64,000 nt of DNA from Clostridium guangxiense (lineage in GTDB: Bacteria; Bacillota; Clostridia; Clostridiales; Clostridiaceae): contig NZ_JAJNKE010000006.1 in assembly GCF_021043395.1 (NCBI RefSeq), positions 62,001 to 126,000 of the forward strand, read 5' to 3'. This document shows, piece after piece, positions 1 through 9,478 of this stretch. Position 1 is the stretch's first letter. Every line of letters begins with the position of its first letter. The notes beneath the pieces are model-generated. The model was not told where the DNA came from. It ran no database searches and saw only the letters and a program-made list of their open reading frames with translations. The translations under genes were made by a program, and so were the position numbers.

Positions 1-7
1 AGAAGAA

Positions 8-2578
8 ATGATGAAAAGAATAAAAGTTCCAGTGCGATTAAATAAAAAGAATTCCTTAAATAAGATAATTAATGAGAAAAAAATAGATAGTACTATAATA
101 AATAAGATAAAAGCAAATTTAGAAATAGTAAAAGCAAAATCACTTTACGATTTTTTAAGGGTATCCAAGGATTCACCAATAGGAGTCTTGAAAATGGCTT
201 CTAAGTATAAATATGATGACATAAGAAAGATAGCAGCTAAAGATGCCATAAATACAGCAAGTTCTATTCTTCAAGGTTTGTGTGATGATATTTTTAAAGA
301 TGAAGAAAGTAAGAGAGCATATGATGCTTCACTTAAAAGCGAAAATATAAAATATATTGAAATGGCACTAGAAATATCAGCTGCAAAAGGCTATGTGTCC
401 AGCGAAGAATTTGATAATTTAGTGGCTAATATGGTAGAAAAAGGTTTTGAAAAAGAGGAAGCAAAAAGTTATATAAAAAACATCTGTGCAGACAAGAAAG
501 TGTCACTTCAGGTTCCATTAAACTTAAGTATAAACTTTATGCAAGGCTGCAGTGTATGTGGAAGTGTAAATTATAGAACTTCTAAGTTCTGCTATAACTG
601 TGGCTCGCCATTAAAAATATCATGCCCCAAGTGTCATAAAATAGTGAGTTCTAAAAATGAATTTTGTGATAACTGTGGTACTAATGTTAAAAATGTCATA
701 AAAGCATCACAGCTAATAAATGACTGTGAAAGATGTGAGGTGGCAGGAAATATTGAAAAAGCATATTTTTATATAAGTGAAGCAGTGGCTCTATGCCCGA
801 AAAACGAAAAAGCTTTAAAGCTTATGAAAAGCATAAAAAATAGAAAAATTATAATTCTTGATAGAGAAGGTAAAATACAGAAACTTATTGAAAAAAAACA
901 TTATTATACTGCAATGAAAGAACTTATCGCATTAAAGCAAATAAACTATTCAAATCTAGTAGAATCTCTGGAAAATTTAATAGCAAGCAAAATAGGAGAG
1001 AGTGAAAAAAAGCTTGCTAAAGCTCATGAAGCTCAAGATAAAGATACATTAAATGATATATATAGTTCTATTTTAAATGTATGCAGTGATTGTGACGAAG
1101 CGTTAAAATGGATGGCTAAATTTCCACCAGAAGCTCCAAGATTTTTAAGATATAAAATAACTGGTGAGGGTATAAACATAAGATGGGATTCAAGCAGCTT
1201 AAATAAAAATGTAACTTACAAGGTAATAAGAAAAATGAGAATTGAGCCTTCTTCAATTGATGATGGAAAGGTTCTTTACGAAACCAAAGAAAATGAAATG
1301 ACAGATTATACAGCAGAACCAGGACAAAATTATTATTATGCTGTTTTTGCGGTAAGGGGAGGTAGTGTATACGCTAGAACATTTTCTGTTGTTGGACCAG
1401 TTATGAGAATTGCTGATGTAGATGATATCGAAGTTGAGAGGGAATCTGGTAAAGTAATTTTATCTTGGACATCCTCCATTAAAACAAGAGAAGTTGAAGT
1501 TTGGAGAAAAGAAGGGGAAGTTCCAGCTAAAAGGGGAGATGGCGTTAAGCTAAGGGATGTCTCTCTTTTTGGAGTGGAAGATATAGGACTTGTTAATGGA
1601 AAAAACTATGGATATCGTATAATTTCTTTATATAGAGATATAAAAGACAATGAGGTTGCATCGGAAGGAATAACCTGTTTTGGAAAGCCAATTGTGCCTC
1701 CAGAGGTCATTACCGAAATAAGGCTGACCAATATAGCTGAAGGAATAAGAGTAAACTTTAAGAGAAATAGTTTTAGCGGAAAGGTGTACATATTGTACTC
1801 AAATGAACCTTTTGAATTTGAAGAAGGACAAGTTATAAAAAGAGATAAGTTAATTAAAATTCCAAGCAAGGCCGTGATAAAAAAAGAGGGAGAGTGCGAT
1901 ATAAAAAATATTGATGATGGAGTTCTATTTATACTCCCTGTAGTTGCAGAAGGCAATATTGCATCAGTAGGAAAGCAAGTACATGCATCTTTCTTGAAGA
2001 ATGTTGAAAATTTAACAGGGTATATTTTAAATAAAAAGTTATATCTGCAATGGACATGGCCTAAAGAAACAAAAAAAGTTCTTATTGGATGGAAATTTGA
2101 AGATTTTTGTAATGGAGTAAATGATCCTAAAGGAAACTATAAAGAAGTAACATTTCAAGAATATAGTAAAGATGCTGCATTTATTTTCGATAATTTGAAT
2201 AGAATAAATTATTTTATTACTGTTTTTACAATTAATGAAAGTAAGTATATAAGACGTTATTCTTACGGTAACAAATGCAAAATAAAAAATACGGGGTTTC
2301 TGGAAATTTATTATGAGATAAAGAGATCAAAGGGGATTTTTGGACTCAATAAGGGAATTACTTTTATAATTAAGCATGAGTTTATGAATGAAGATATGCC
2401 AAAGTATGTTTTAGTTGCTAATATGAAAGGTGAACCTTTAACCATCAGTGATGGAAATATAGTGTACAGGGGGAATGAGGAGAAGGTTGATTTAAATTCT
2501 GTTGATGAAAATATATTTATAAGACCTTTTTTGGAATCAAGTGAAGAATATGAAAAGTATAAGTTTGTGAGAAGATGA
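8..2578 (+). CDS. zinc-ribbon / fibronectin-III protein with degenerate J-domain
   Basis: Large 856-residue soluble protein of unknown function. Residues about 45-109 look like a J-domain (YDFL.VS near the start, RAYDASL at the end), but the HPD motif needed to stimulate Hsp70 is absent. Two zinc ribbons follow, with Cys pairs C181/C184 with C195/C198 and C206/C209 with C220/C223. Residues about 233-370 are helical and TPR-like. From about residue 373 onward there are two or three fibronectin-III-like beta domains (PEAPRF start). No signal peptide or membrane helix is seen. The layout suggests a scaffold or adaptor, perhaps linked to a chaperone system lying upstream of the window; that is inference. 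ATGs lie at 8 and 11, and an upstream start cannot be excluded because the window begins here. Confidence 0.75.
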   Translation: MMKRIKVPVRLNKKNSLNKIINEKKIDSTIINKIKANLEIVKAKSLYDFLRVSKDSPIGVLKMASKYKYDDIRKIAAKDAINTASSILQGLCDDIFKDEESKRAYDASLKSENIKYIEMALEISAAKGYVSSEEFDNLVANMVEKGFEKEEAKSYIKNICADKKVSLQVPLNLSINFMQGCSVCGSVNYRTSKFCYNCGSPLKISCPKCHKIVSSKNEFCDNCGTNVKNVIKASQLINDCERCEVAGNIEKAYFYISEAVALCPKNEKALKLMKSIKNRKIIILDREGKIQKLIEKKHYYTAMKELIALKQINYSNLVESLENLIASKIGESEKKLAKAHEAQDKDTLNDIYSSILNVCSDCDEALKWMAKFPPEAPRFLRYKITGEGINIRWDSSSLNKNVTYKVIRKMRIEPSSIDDGKVLYETKENEMTDYTAEPGQNYYYAVFAVRGGSVYARTFSVVGPVMRIADVDDIEVERESGKVILSWTSSIKTREVEVWRKEGEVPAKRGDGVKLRDVSLFGVEDIGLVNGKNYGYRIISLYRDIKDNEVASEGITCFGKPIVPPEVITEIRLTNIAEGIRVNFKRNSFSGKVYILYSNEPFEFEEGQVIKRDKLIKIPSKAVIKKEGECDIKNIDDGVLFILPVVAEGNIASVGKQVHASFLKNVENLTGYILNKKLYLQWTWPKETKKVLIGWKFEDFCNGVNDPKGNYKEVTFQEYSKDAAFIFDNLNRINYFITVFTINESKYIRRYSYGNKCKIKNTGFLEIYYEIKRSKGIFGLNKGITFIIKHEFMNEDMPKYVLVANMKGEPLTISDGNIVYRGNEEKVDLNSVDENIFIRPFLESSEEYEKYKFVRR

Positions 2579-2608
2579 GAAAATATATAATAGGGTAGTG
2601 AATGAATT

Positions 2609-3664
2609 ATGAAAATGGTTTTTCTTAGAGAGCTTGAACCAGATCAGATTATTGGAAAAAGTGTGTACAATAATGATGGTAAACTTTTGATTAAATCGGG
2701 TACCAAAACTACAAGAGAGGTTATAAACTTCCTCAGAAAGAGTATGGTATTTTTTGTTTATGTAGAGGATGATGCCTTAGACGATATAAAAATTAATGAA
2801 GAGCTGGATAAGGTAAAAATAAATACACTTAATAAAATGCCAGAAGTATTTGATGAGTTACTTACTGGAGACGAAAAAAGTGCAGAAAAGTCTATAGATA
2901 TTATTTATAATCTTGTTGATTATATAGTTGCTGATGGCAGTACTAATATAAATCTTTATGAATTAAAATCTTATGATGAGTATACTTATATTCACTGTAT
3001 TGATACAGGAATAATGGCTTGTTTTTTAGGAAAATCCTTAGGGTATGGCGGTGAAAGACTTAAAGCGTTAAGTGTTAGTGGTATTCTGCATGATATAGGT
3101 AAAATTAAAATCCCAAGTGAAATAATTAATAAGAAAGGGAAGCTTACAGAAGAGGAATTTAATGCTTTAAAATTACATACTCAGTATGGAAAAGAAATTA
3201 TAGAAAAATACAAAACCTTTAGTGATAATGTCTTAAAAGGAATTTATGAGCATCATGAAAAATATGATGGCACAGGATATCCTCTTGGACTTAAGGGAAA
3301 AGAAATAAGTGAGTTTGCAAGAATAATATCTATATGCGATGTATTTACTGCCGTAAGTGCAAATAGATCCTATAGAAAAAGGTTTACTCCTAATGAGGCG
3401 TATGAACTTATTTTATCGGGAAGTGGTAGTTCTTTTGATCCTGATATTGTGCAAAAATTCAGAATGACTTTTTTTGTATATCCCATTGGTTCATGTGTGA
3501 AGCTTTCAAATGGTGCAGAGGGTTATGTTGTGAAGCAAAATGAGAGCTTTCCAGATAAGCCCATAATTAGAGTTACCTATGATACTGTAACGAGTCAGCC
3601 TATATCACCTTATGAAGTAAACTTGATGGAAAACTTGAATTTAGTAATTAAGGAAGTTATTTAA
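2609..3664 (+). CDS. HD-GYP domain phosphohydrolase
   Basis: Cytoplasmic 351-residue protein with a C-terminal HD-GYP domain, the family that hydrolyses cyclic di-GMP. Visible metal and active-site residues are H129, H161-D162 followed by GK, H190, H215-H216, the GTGYP motif at 221-225 and D244. The N-terminal 110 residues are a short DUF3391-like region with no membrane segment. It lies 30 bp after the preceding gene on the same strand, so the two are probably co-transcribed. The SD is weak (AGGG about 13 nt upstream). The substrate cannot be proven from sequence, but the catalytic set looks complete. Confidence 0.88.
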   Translation: MKMVFLRELEPDQIIGKSVYNNDGKLLIKSGTKTTREVINFLRKSMVFFVYVEDDALDDIKINEELDKVKINTLNKMPEVFDELLTGDEKSAEKSIDIIYNLVDYIVADGSTNINLYELKSYDEYTYIHCIDTGIMACFLGKSLGYGGERLKALSVSGILHDIGKIKIPSEIINKKGKLTEEEFNALKLHTQYGKEIIEKYKTFSDNVLKGIYEHHEKYDGTGYPLGLKGKEISEFARIISICDVFTAVSANRSYRKRFTPNEAYELILSGSGSSFDPDIVQKFRMTFFVYPIGSCVKLSNGAEGYVVKQNESFPDKPIIRVTYDTVTSQPISPYEVNLMENLNLVIKEVI

Positions 3665-3718
3665 TTGATACTTTGGAAGGACACTAAAAATTGTTTGGCG
3701 TCTTAATATAAAAATATT

Positions 3719-3907
3719 GCGAAGTAACAATGCTTCGTCACATTAAAAAAATTCTATAAATCTAAACCTCAAAAATCATAAAATTCTAAGAGTTTTCAAT
3801 AACTCACCTATGGCTCAAACAGATTTAAAACTCTAAGTATTTTATGATTTTTGAGTCAAGATTTATTGGAATTTTTTTAAATCGTTCCTTCATCATTATT
3901 ACTTCGC
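3719..3907. repeat. family A palindromic repeat, copy A1
   Basis: About 190-bp imperfect palindrome. The left end GCGAAGTAAC and right end ATTACTTCGC are complementary, and the arms pair over most of the length (CTATAAATCTAA against the later AAGATTTATTGG). The centre carries a CTCACCTATGGCTCA-type loop. Related copies lie near 5404, 9140, 12082, 12539 and 38976. There is no open reading frame. Together with B1 it fills the gap between the HD-GYP gene and pepT. Confidence 0.8.
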
Positions 3908-3920
3908 TCCCACGGTAGTG

Positions 3921-4074
3921 CAAGGAAAAAATTCCTCCGTACCTACGGAATTTTATGCGTGAATCTTTGTAACCAATTAAATTTCTATACTATATTGATA
4001 TAGCTATTAAATTCTATTGCCTAACCATGTTTACAGTGCATTTTTCGTAGAGAAACGGAGAAAAATTTTCCTTG
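3921..4074. repeat. family B inverted-repeat element, copy B1
   Basis: Terminal arms are imperfect inverted repeats of about 37 bp. The left arm begins CAAGGAAAAAATTCCTCCGT. The right arm reads TTTTTCGTAGAGAAACGGAG and ends TTTTCCTTG. About 80 bp of AT-rich spacer lies between them. A second copy with both arms is at 12386-12526, and a right arm alone is at 9087-9125. Confidence 0.7.
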
Positions 4075-4165
4075 TTTCTTCGCAATATTTATAAATTGTG
4101 TATTATAATAATTAGTGAGACATTCCGTTTTTATAAAATACATAAAGAAAGAAGGTATGTAATAA

Positions 4166-5392
4166 ATGTCAGAAGTAGTAGATAGATTTCTTGAATACAT
4201 AAAGTATGACACTAAATCTGATGAAGATTCGAATTCAATACCTAGTACCGAAAAACAATTAGCTTTAGCTAAAAAATTGGTGCTTGACTTAAAAGCTATA
4301 GGTTTTTCAGATGCCGAGGTTGATAGTAGGGGATACGTTATGGCAACACTCCCATCTAATATGGATAAAAAATTACCTGAGATAGGATTTATAGCTCATA
4401 TGGATACGAGTCCTGAAATCAGTGGTAAAGATGTAAAGCCTCAAATAGTTGACAACTATGATGGAAAGGACATCGTACTTAATAAAGAAAAAAATGTGGT
4501 TTTATCACCTAACGAATTTCCGAACCTTTTAAAATATAAAGGAAAAACTATCATAACAACAGATGGAACTACTCTTTTAGGTGCTGATGATAAAGCTGGA
4601 ATATCAGAAATAATTGCGGCAGTAAGCTATCTTGCTAAAAATAAGGAAATAAAGCATGGAACCGTTCATGTAGCATTTACTCCTGATGAAGAAATTGGTC
4701 GTGGAGCGGATTATTTTGATGTGAAAAAGTTTGGAGCAGAGGTTGCTTATACAGTAGATGGCGGAGCTATTGGCGAACTTGAATATGAAAATTTCAATGC
4801 GGCAGGTGCAAAAGTAATTATAAAGGGAAGAAGTGTTCATCCTGGAGATGCTAAAAATAAAATGATAAATGCTGTAGAAATAGCATCAGAATTCATGAGT
4901 TTGCTTCCTAAAAATGAAGCTCCTGAGCACACTGAAAAGTATGAAGGATTTTATCATGCATACGGCATAAAAGGCGGCGTTGAAGAGGCAGAAATACAAT
5001 ATATAATAAGGGATTTTGACAAAGAGAACTTTGAAAATAGGAAAAAGTTAATGGCTGAAGTGGCAAAATTCATAAATAACAAATATGGAAGAGAAATTGT
5101 AATAGTTAAAGTAAAAGATCAATATTATAATATGAAAGAAAAAATAGAACCTGTTAAACATGTTGTTGATATAGCTTATAAGGCTATGGAAGATGAGGGG
5201 ATAACACCTATTGTAAATCCTATAAGAGGCGGTACGGATGGTGCTAGACTTTCATATATGGGTCTTCCAACTCCAAATATGTTCACAGGTGGAATGAATT
5301 TTCATGGTAAATATGAGTGCATTCCTACCTTTGCCATGGAAAAAGCAGTTGATGTAATACTTAAAATAATTGAACTTTATTCCGAAAAGTAG
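4166..5392 (+). CDS. pepT: peptidase T (tripeptide aminopeptidase)
   Basis: M20B zinc aminopeptidase that releases the N-terminal residue from tripeptides in the cytoplasm. Length (408) matches the family. Metal and catalytic residues are visible: H78 and D80 in AHMDTS, D141 in GADDKAG, E175-E176 in PDEEIGRG, D198 in VDGG and H380 in NFHGKYE. The SD AAGAAGG lies a few bases before the ATG. It is a single gene between two repeat-filled gaps. Confidence 0.96.
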   Translation: MSEVVDRFLEYIKYDTKSDEDSNSIPSTEKQLALAKKLVLDLKAIGFSDAEVDSRGYVMATLPSNMDKKLPEIGFIAHMDTSPEISGKDVKPQIVDNYDGKDIVLNKEKNVVLSPNEFPNLLKYKGKTIITTDGTTLLGADDKAGISEIIAAVSYLAKNKEIKHGTVHVAFTPDEEIGRGADYFDVKKFGAEVAYTVDGGAIGELEYENFNAAGAKVIIKGRSVHPGDAKNKMINAVEIASEFMSLLPKNEAPEHTEKYEGFYHAYGIKGGVEEAEIQYIIRDFDKENFENRKKLMAEVAKFINNKYGREIVIVKVKDQYYNMKEKIEPVKHVVDIAYKAMEDEGITPIVNPIRGGTDGARLSYMGLPTPNMFTGGMNFHGKYECIPTFAMEKAVDVILKIIELYSEK

Positions 5393-5403
5393 TAGAGAAA
5401 ATG

Positions 5404-5577
5404 TAAAGTAACAATGCTTCGTCGCATTAAAAAAATCCTATAAATCTAAGGTAAAAAAATCTTAAAATCCTAAGATATCTCAATAACTCATTGTGAAAAT
5501 GTTTAAATGAATTGAAATATCTAAGTATTTTATGATTTTTTTACCAAGATTTATTAGGATTTTTTTAAACCGTATTT
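5404..5577. repeat. family A palindromic repeat, copy A2
   Basis: Same left arm as A1 (AAGTAACAATGCTTCGTCGC) and the matching inner right arm (AAGATTTATTAGG), with a diverged centre. The terminal right arm is lost. Confidence 0.75.
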
Positions 5578-5670
5578 TTAACAAGTACATAATACGGCTA
5601 TAATATAAGTGTAAACATGAAAGGTTAAAATTAGAAATAATATATTTATACAGGTAAGATATAAATATTA

Positions 5671-5865
5671 AGAGTAGGGAGTACAGAGTACAGTGAAGGA
5701 TGATTTTTCTCCGCTATGCTTCGAAAAATATAAAACTTAATGCTCACGCATGGCGTAAAACATAGTGTTCAGCGCAGCTGACACTATTAAGTTCTAAAAT
5801 TTACCTAAGTGAAACGAAAGGTAAATCCGCATTCACTGTACGCTGTACTCTGTCAACTGTACTCT
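5671..5865. repeat. family C palindromic repeat, copy C1
   Basis: Long palindrome bounded by AGAGTAGGGAGTACAGAG on the left and GTACTCTGTC..TGTACTCT on the right. Nested hairpins lie inside: GATTTTTCTCCG...CGAAAAAT, TGTTCAGCGCAGCTGACA, and TTTACC...GGTAAA. It ends 22 bp before the next start codon. Short and full copies recur near 13467, 28090, 39641 and 41089. Confidence 0.8.
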
Positions 5866-5887
5866 AAATAAGATTGGAGGTGTAGTT

Positions 5888-7195
5888 ATGAATAGTGCGG
5901 CTAAGCATCTTATAGTAATATCAATAGATTCTCTTAATTCACAAGATTTCAATAGAATGATGAAGCTATCTGCATTTTCTCAAATAATAAAAAATGGTTC
6001 TTATGCAAGAGAGGTTGTGGGAATATATCCTTCATTAACTTATCCTTCGCATGCATCTATAATAACAGGAGTTTATCCAGATAAGCATGGACTATTTACC
6101 AATGAAATAATGGAGCCAGGTGTGAAAAGGCAAGCTTGGTATTGGTATAGAAAATATATAAAGGTTCCAACGCTGTGCGACATAGCAAAAGAAGCTAATA
6201 TGAAAATTGCAAATGTATTTTGGCCAGTAATGGGAGGAGCAAAAATAGACTATAACTGCCCGGAGATATGGACGGTAGAACCAAGAGAAAGTCAGATACT
6301 TAAATCTTTAAGGGCAGGATCGCCAATTTTTCTTTTTAACATATTTAAAAGGTTTGGAAAACTATTAAATGGGATAGAAGAACCTCAGCTCGATAATTTT
6401 TCTACTGAATCAATAGCATATGTAATAAAAGCAAAGAAACCAAATTTGGTTCTGCTGCATCTAAATGAAGTAGATCATACGAGGCATAAACTTGGCTTTA
6501 ATGCACCTGAACTAGATGAAGTATTTATGAGGATGAATGGTAGGATAAATAAGATTATAAATTCTGCTAAAGAAGCTGGAATATACAAGGACACTGTGTT
6601 TGTAATACTTGGAGATCATGGATTTGCAGATGTGGATTATAGAGTATGCCTTAATACAAAATTTGTACAAAAAGGTCTTATAAATTTAGATAAAAATGGA
6701 GAAGTTAAAGAATGGAGGGCTTACCTTAATTATTGCGACGGATCTGCACAAATAAAGGTAAAGGATAAAAACGCATTTGAAAGTGTAAAATCAATACTTA
6801 TGGAACTTAAAAATACAGCACCATCTCCAATAAAAAGGGTGTATACAAAGCAAGAGGTTGAATTAGAAAAAAGGGTTACAGGAGATTTTGATTTTATGAT
6901 AGAGGCAAACGATGGATATTATTTTGATAACGATTGGAATGCTCCTGAAATTATAAATAGAATAGTGAAATCAAAGTCAAGAGTCAATGAGTATGATTAC
7001 TATGTGGCTACTCATGGATATGACCCTATGAGGCGTAATTATAGAACATTTTTTGCAGCAGCAGGACCTTCAATAAAAAAAGGATTTTCTTTGCCACAAA
7101 TAAATTTGGTAGATGAAGGCCCAACAATAGCCAGAATGCTTGGACTTAATATGAAAAATGTCGATGGAAGGGTAATAGAAGAAATATTTACATAA
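5888..7195 (+). CDS. alkaline phosphatase superfamily phosphodiesterase/pyrophosphatase
   Basis: Type I phosphodiesterase / nucleotide pyrophosphatase-like enzyme of 435 residues. Two-metal ligands are visible: D14 in SIDS, nucleophile T51 in LTYPSHASIITG, D196 and H200 in NEVDHTRH, D243-H244 in LGDHG, and H376 in THGYDP. No signal peptide is seen, so it is probably cytoplasmic. The substrate is unknown; it could be a phosphodiester, phosphonate or sugar-nucleotide. The SD GGAGG sits 7 nt before the ATG. Confidence 0.88.
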   Translation: MNSAAKHLIVISIDSLNSQDFNRMMKLSAFSQIIKNGSYAREVVGIYPSLTYPSHASIITGVYPDKHGLFTNEIMEPGVKRQAWYWYRKYIKVPTLCDIAKEANMKIANVFWPVMGGAKIDYNCPEIWTVEPRESQILKSLRAGSPIFLFNIFKRFGKLLNGIEEPQLDNFSTESIAYVIKAKKPNLVLLHLNEVDHTRHKLGFNAPELDEVFMRMNGRINKIINSAKEAGIYKDTVFVILGDHGFADVDYRVCLNTKFVQKGLINLDKNGEVKEWRAYLNYCDGSAQIKVKDKNAFESVKSILMELKNTAPSPIKRVYTKQEVELEKRVTGDFDFMIEANDGYYFDNDWNAPEIINRIVKSKSRVNEYDYYVATHGYDPMRRNYRTFFAAAGPSIKKGFSLPQINLVDEGPTIARMLGLNMKNVDGRVIEEIFT

Positions 7196-7324
7196 ATAAA
7201 TTTAAATAAAATCTCCTATTGGAGCGGAATTTGTATTATAATTATATATGTGTGTTATATGGATTAACAAGTGTTTGTCCACTAAAGAATATATTGGTTA
7301 TAGAAAAAAAGGAGGGCTAAATTC

Positions 7325-7594
7325 ATGAAAGCTGTTGTAACAGTTATAGGTAAAGACAAAGTAGGAATTATCGCAGGGGTAAGTTCAATTTTGGCAGAGA
7401 TTGGTGTTAATATTTTAGACATAAGCCAGACAATAATGCAGGAGTATTTTACTATGATAATGCTCGTAGATACTTCCTGTGCAAGTATTTCATTTGAAGA
7501 AGTAAAAGAGAAACTTGATGAAAAAGGTAAAAAGCTTGGAGTTTCAATAAAAATACAAAATGAAGGTATATTCAATTCAATGAATAGAGTATAA
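7325..7594 (+). CDS. ACT domain protein (UPF0237 family)
   Basis: 89-residue stand-alone ACT domain (beta-alpha-beta-beta-alpha-beta; [18 protein letters not shown] near the N-terminus), which usually binds amino acids or similar small ligands. The SD AAGGAGGG is strong. It ends 13 bp before a DUF711 gene; this pairing is common in Firmicutes and supports a shared but unknown role. Confidence 0.9.
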   Translation: MKAVVTVIGKDKVGIIAGVSSILAEIGVNILDISQTIMQEYFTMIMLVDTSCASISFEEVKEKLDEKGKKLGVSIKIQNEGIFNSMNRV

Positions 7595-7607
7595 AGGAGA
7601 ATCTCAG

Positions 7608-8963
7608 ATGAATACTAGTGAAATAATGAGCACCATAAAGATGATTGGTGAGCAAAAATTAGATATACGTACTATAACTATGGGAATATCTTTAAGAGAT
7701 TGCTGCAACTTTAATGGAGAAGAATCTAGAAAAAGAATATATGATAAAATAACAAAGTATGCTGAAAATCTGGTAAAGGTTGGGGAAGAAATAGAGAGAG
7801 ATTACGGAATTCCTATAATAAATAAAAGAATTTCAGTTACACCTATTTCTATGATAGCAGAATCTTCAGATGATAAAGATTATGTTGAGTATGCAAAAAC
7901 TCTTGATAGAGCTGCAAAAAATGTTGGAGTTGATCTCATTGGTGGATTTTCAGCTCTTGTTCATAAAGGATGTACTAAGGGCGATAAAATTTTAATGAGC
8001 TGTATTCCGGAAGCTTTACACAATACAGATATAGTTTGCAGTTCCGTAAATGTGGGAAGCAGCAAAACAGGAATTAATATGAATGCAGTAAAAGAAATGG
8101 GGCAAATAATAAGACGTACAGCAGAAATGAGTGCTGATACAAATGGAATGGACTGCATGAAGCTTGTTGTATTTGCAAATGCTATAGAGGATAATCCATT
8201 TATGGCAGGAGCTTTTCATGGTGTTGGAGAAGCTGAATGCATAATTAATGTAGGTGTAAGCGGGCCAGGAACAGTTAAGGCCGCCCTTGAAACTGTAAGA
8301 GGAGAAAGCTTTGATATTGTTGCTGAAACTATAAAGAAAACTGCATTTAGAATAACTAGAGCAGGACAGCTTGTTGCAAGAGAAGCTTCAAGAAGACTTG
8401 ATGTCCCTTTCGGAATAGTTGACTTATCGTTGGCACCTACACCAGCAGTTGGCGATAGTGTAGCAAGGATATTAGAAGAAATAGGAATTGAAGCTTGTGG
8501 TGCACCAGGAACTACAGCAGCATTAGCAATGTTAAATGATGCTGTAAAAAAGGGCGGAATAATGGCTGCATCCCATGTCGGAGGACTTAGTGGTGCTTTT
8601 ATACCTGTTAGTGAAGATGAAGGTATGATAGCAGCAGTTGAAAGTGGAGCACTTAATCTTGAAAAACTTGAAGCAATGACATGTGTTTGTTCTGTTGGAC
8701 TTGATATGATAGCAATACCAGGAAACACTCCTGCAGAGACTATTTCAGGTATAATAGCTGATGAAGCTGCTATCGGGGTTATTAACAATAAAACTACAGC
8801 AGTACGTTTAATACCTGCAATTGGATTAGATGTTGGAGATAGCGTTGAATTTGGTGGATTGTTTGGAAGAGCACCAGTTATGCCAGTAAGCAAGTTCTCA
8901 TCAGCTGATTTTATAAATAGAGGTGGAAGAATTCCTTCGCCTATACACAGTTTTAAGAACTAG
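7608..8963 (+). CDS. DUF711 / UPF0210 family protein
   Basis: 451-residue cytoplasmic protein of the conserved UPF0210 family, whose function is not established. It is glycine- and alanine-rich with glycyl-radical-like barrel features, such as the segments [12 protein letters not shown] and [14 protein letters not shown]. The SD AAAGGAG is followed by ATG. It forms an operon with the ACT protein, which may regulate it or sense its ligand. The long open frame on the opposite strand is a composition shadow. Confidence 0.9.
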   Translation: MNTSEIMSTIKMIGEQKLDIRTITMGISLRDCCNFNGEESRKRIYDKITKYAENLVKVGEEIERDYGIPIINKRISVTPISMIAESSDDKDYVEYAKTLDRAAKNVGVDLIGGFSALVHKGCTKGDKILMSCIPEALHNTDIVCSSVNVGSSKTGINMNAVKEMGQIIRRTAEMSADTNGMDCMKLVVFANAIEDNPFMAGAFHGVGEAECIINVGVSGPGTVKAALETVRGESFDIVAETIKKTAFRITRAGQLVAREASRRLDVPFGIVDLSLAPTPAVGDSVARILEEIGIEACGAPGTTAALAMLNDAVKKGGIMAASHVGGLSGAFIPVSEDEGMIAAVESGALNLEKLEAMTCVCSVGLDMIAIPGNTPAETISGIIADEAAIGVINNKTTAVRLIPAIGLDVGDSVEFGGLFGRAPVMPVSKFSSADFINRGGRIPSPIHSFKN

Positions 8964-9086
8964 ATATAAATAACTTGGAACTTGTGAAGTCCATTATATA
9001 TAAATTTTTATAATACCTTTGTCTAGAACTAACATTATGTTTTACTAAACATATAGTTTTAATTTAATTGATTAACCATATATACA

Positions 9087-9125
9087 GTGTATTTTTCGTA
9101 GGGAACCGGAGAAAAATATTCCTTG
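9087..9125. repeat. family B right arm alone (B3)
   Basis: Solo copy of the TTTTTCGTAGGGAACCGGAG arm ending TTCCTTG, with no left arm nearby. It directly precedes A3, so it may be a deletion remnant. Confidence 0.6.
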
Positions 9126-9139
9126 CATTTCAAGTTTAA

Positions 9140-9257
9140 GCGAAGTAATAGTATTGAAGGAATAGTTTAAATAAAATTTTATAAATCTTAGAATTTTAGG
9201 ATTTAGACTCTTAGATTTATTAATTTTATTTAATATTCCAAGATACTGTTACTTCGC
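9140..9257. repeat. family A palindromic repeat, short copy A3
   Basis: 118-bp version with GCGAAGTAAT at the left and GTTACTTCGC at the right. The central segment is missing. The arms are in the same arrangement as A5. The rest of the 8964-9478 gap holds only the nrdD promoter region. Confidence 0.75.
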
Positions 9258-9411
9258 ATTATTTTTGGTTTACATTTAGTTATGTGAGTAATACCAATGT
9301 ATTTATGCAGAAGATTTAAATATCAAGTTAGCTTTAACCATAAAAAAGCGAAAGAAATAAAGATAATGAATAATAAAAAAGTATATCTTATGAAATAGAT
9401 ATATTTAAAAA

Positions 9412-9440
9412 TTGATATAAAAAATTTTCTCATGTATAAT
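9412..9440 (+). promoter_or_regulatory. SigA-type promoter of nrdDG
   Basis: TTGATA at 9412-9417, a 17-bp spacer, then TATAAT at 9435-9440, 38 bp before the nrdD start codon. A 7-8-7 inverted repeat, TATATCT...AGATATA, lies just upstream at 9382-9403 and could bind a regulator. It does not match the NrdR box well. Confidence 0.7.
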
Positions 9441-9478
9441 ATGCTAAGTACAAGATATTGTGTTATGGAGGGAATTTC

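Noticed and set aside
8216-8893. 225-codon open frame on the minus strand
   Set aside because: It is antisense to the conserved DUF711 gene, has low-complexity composition and no SD.
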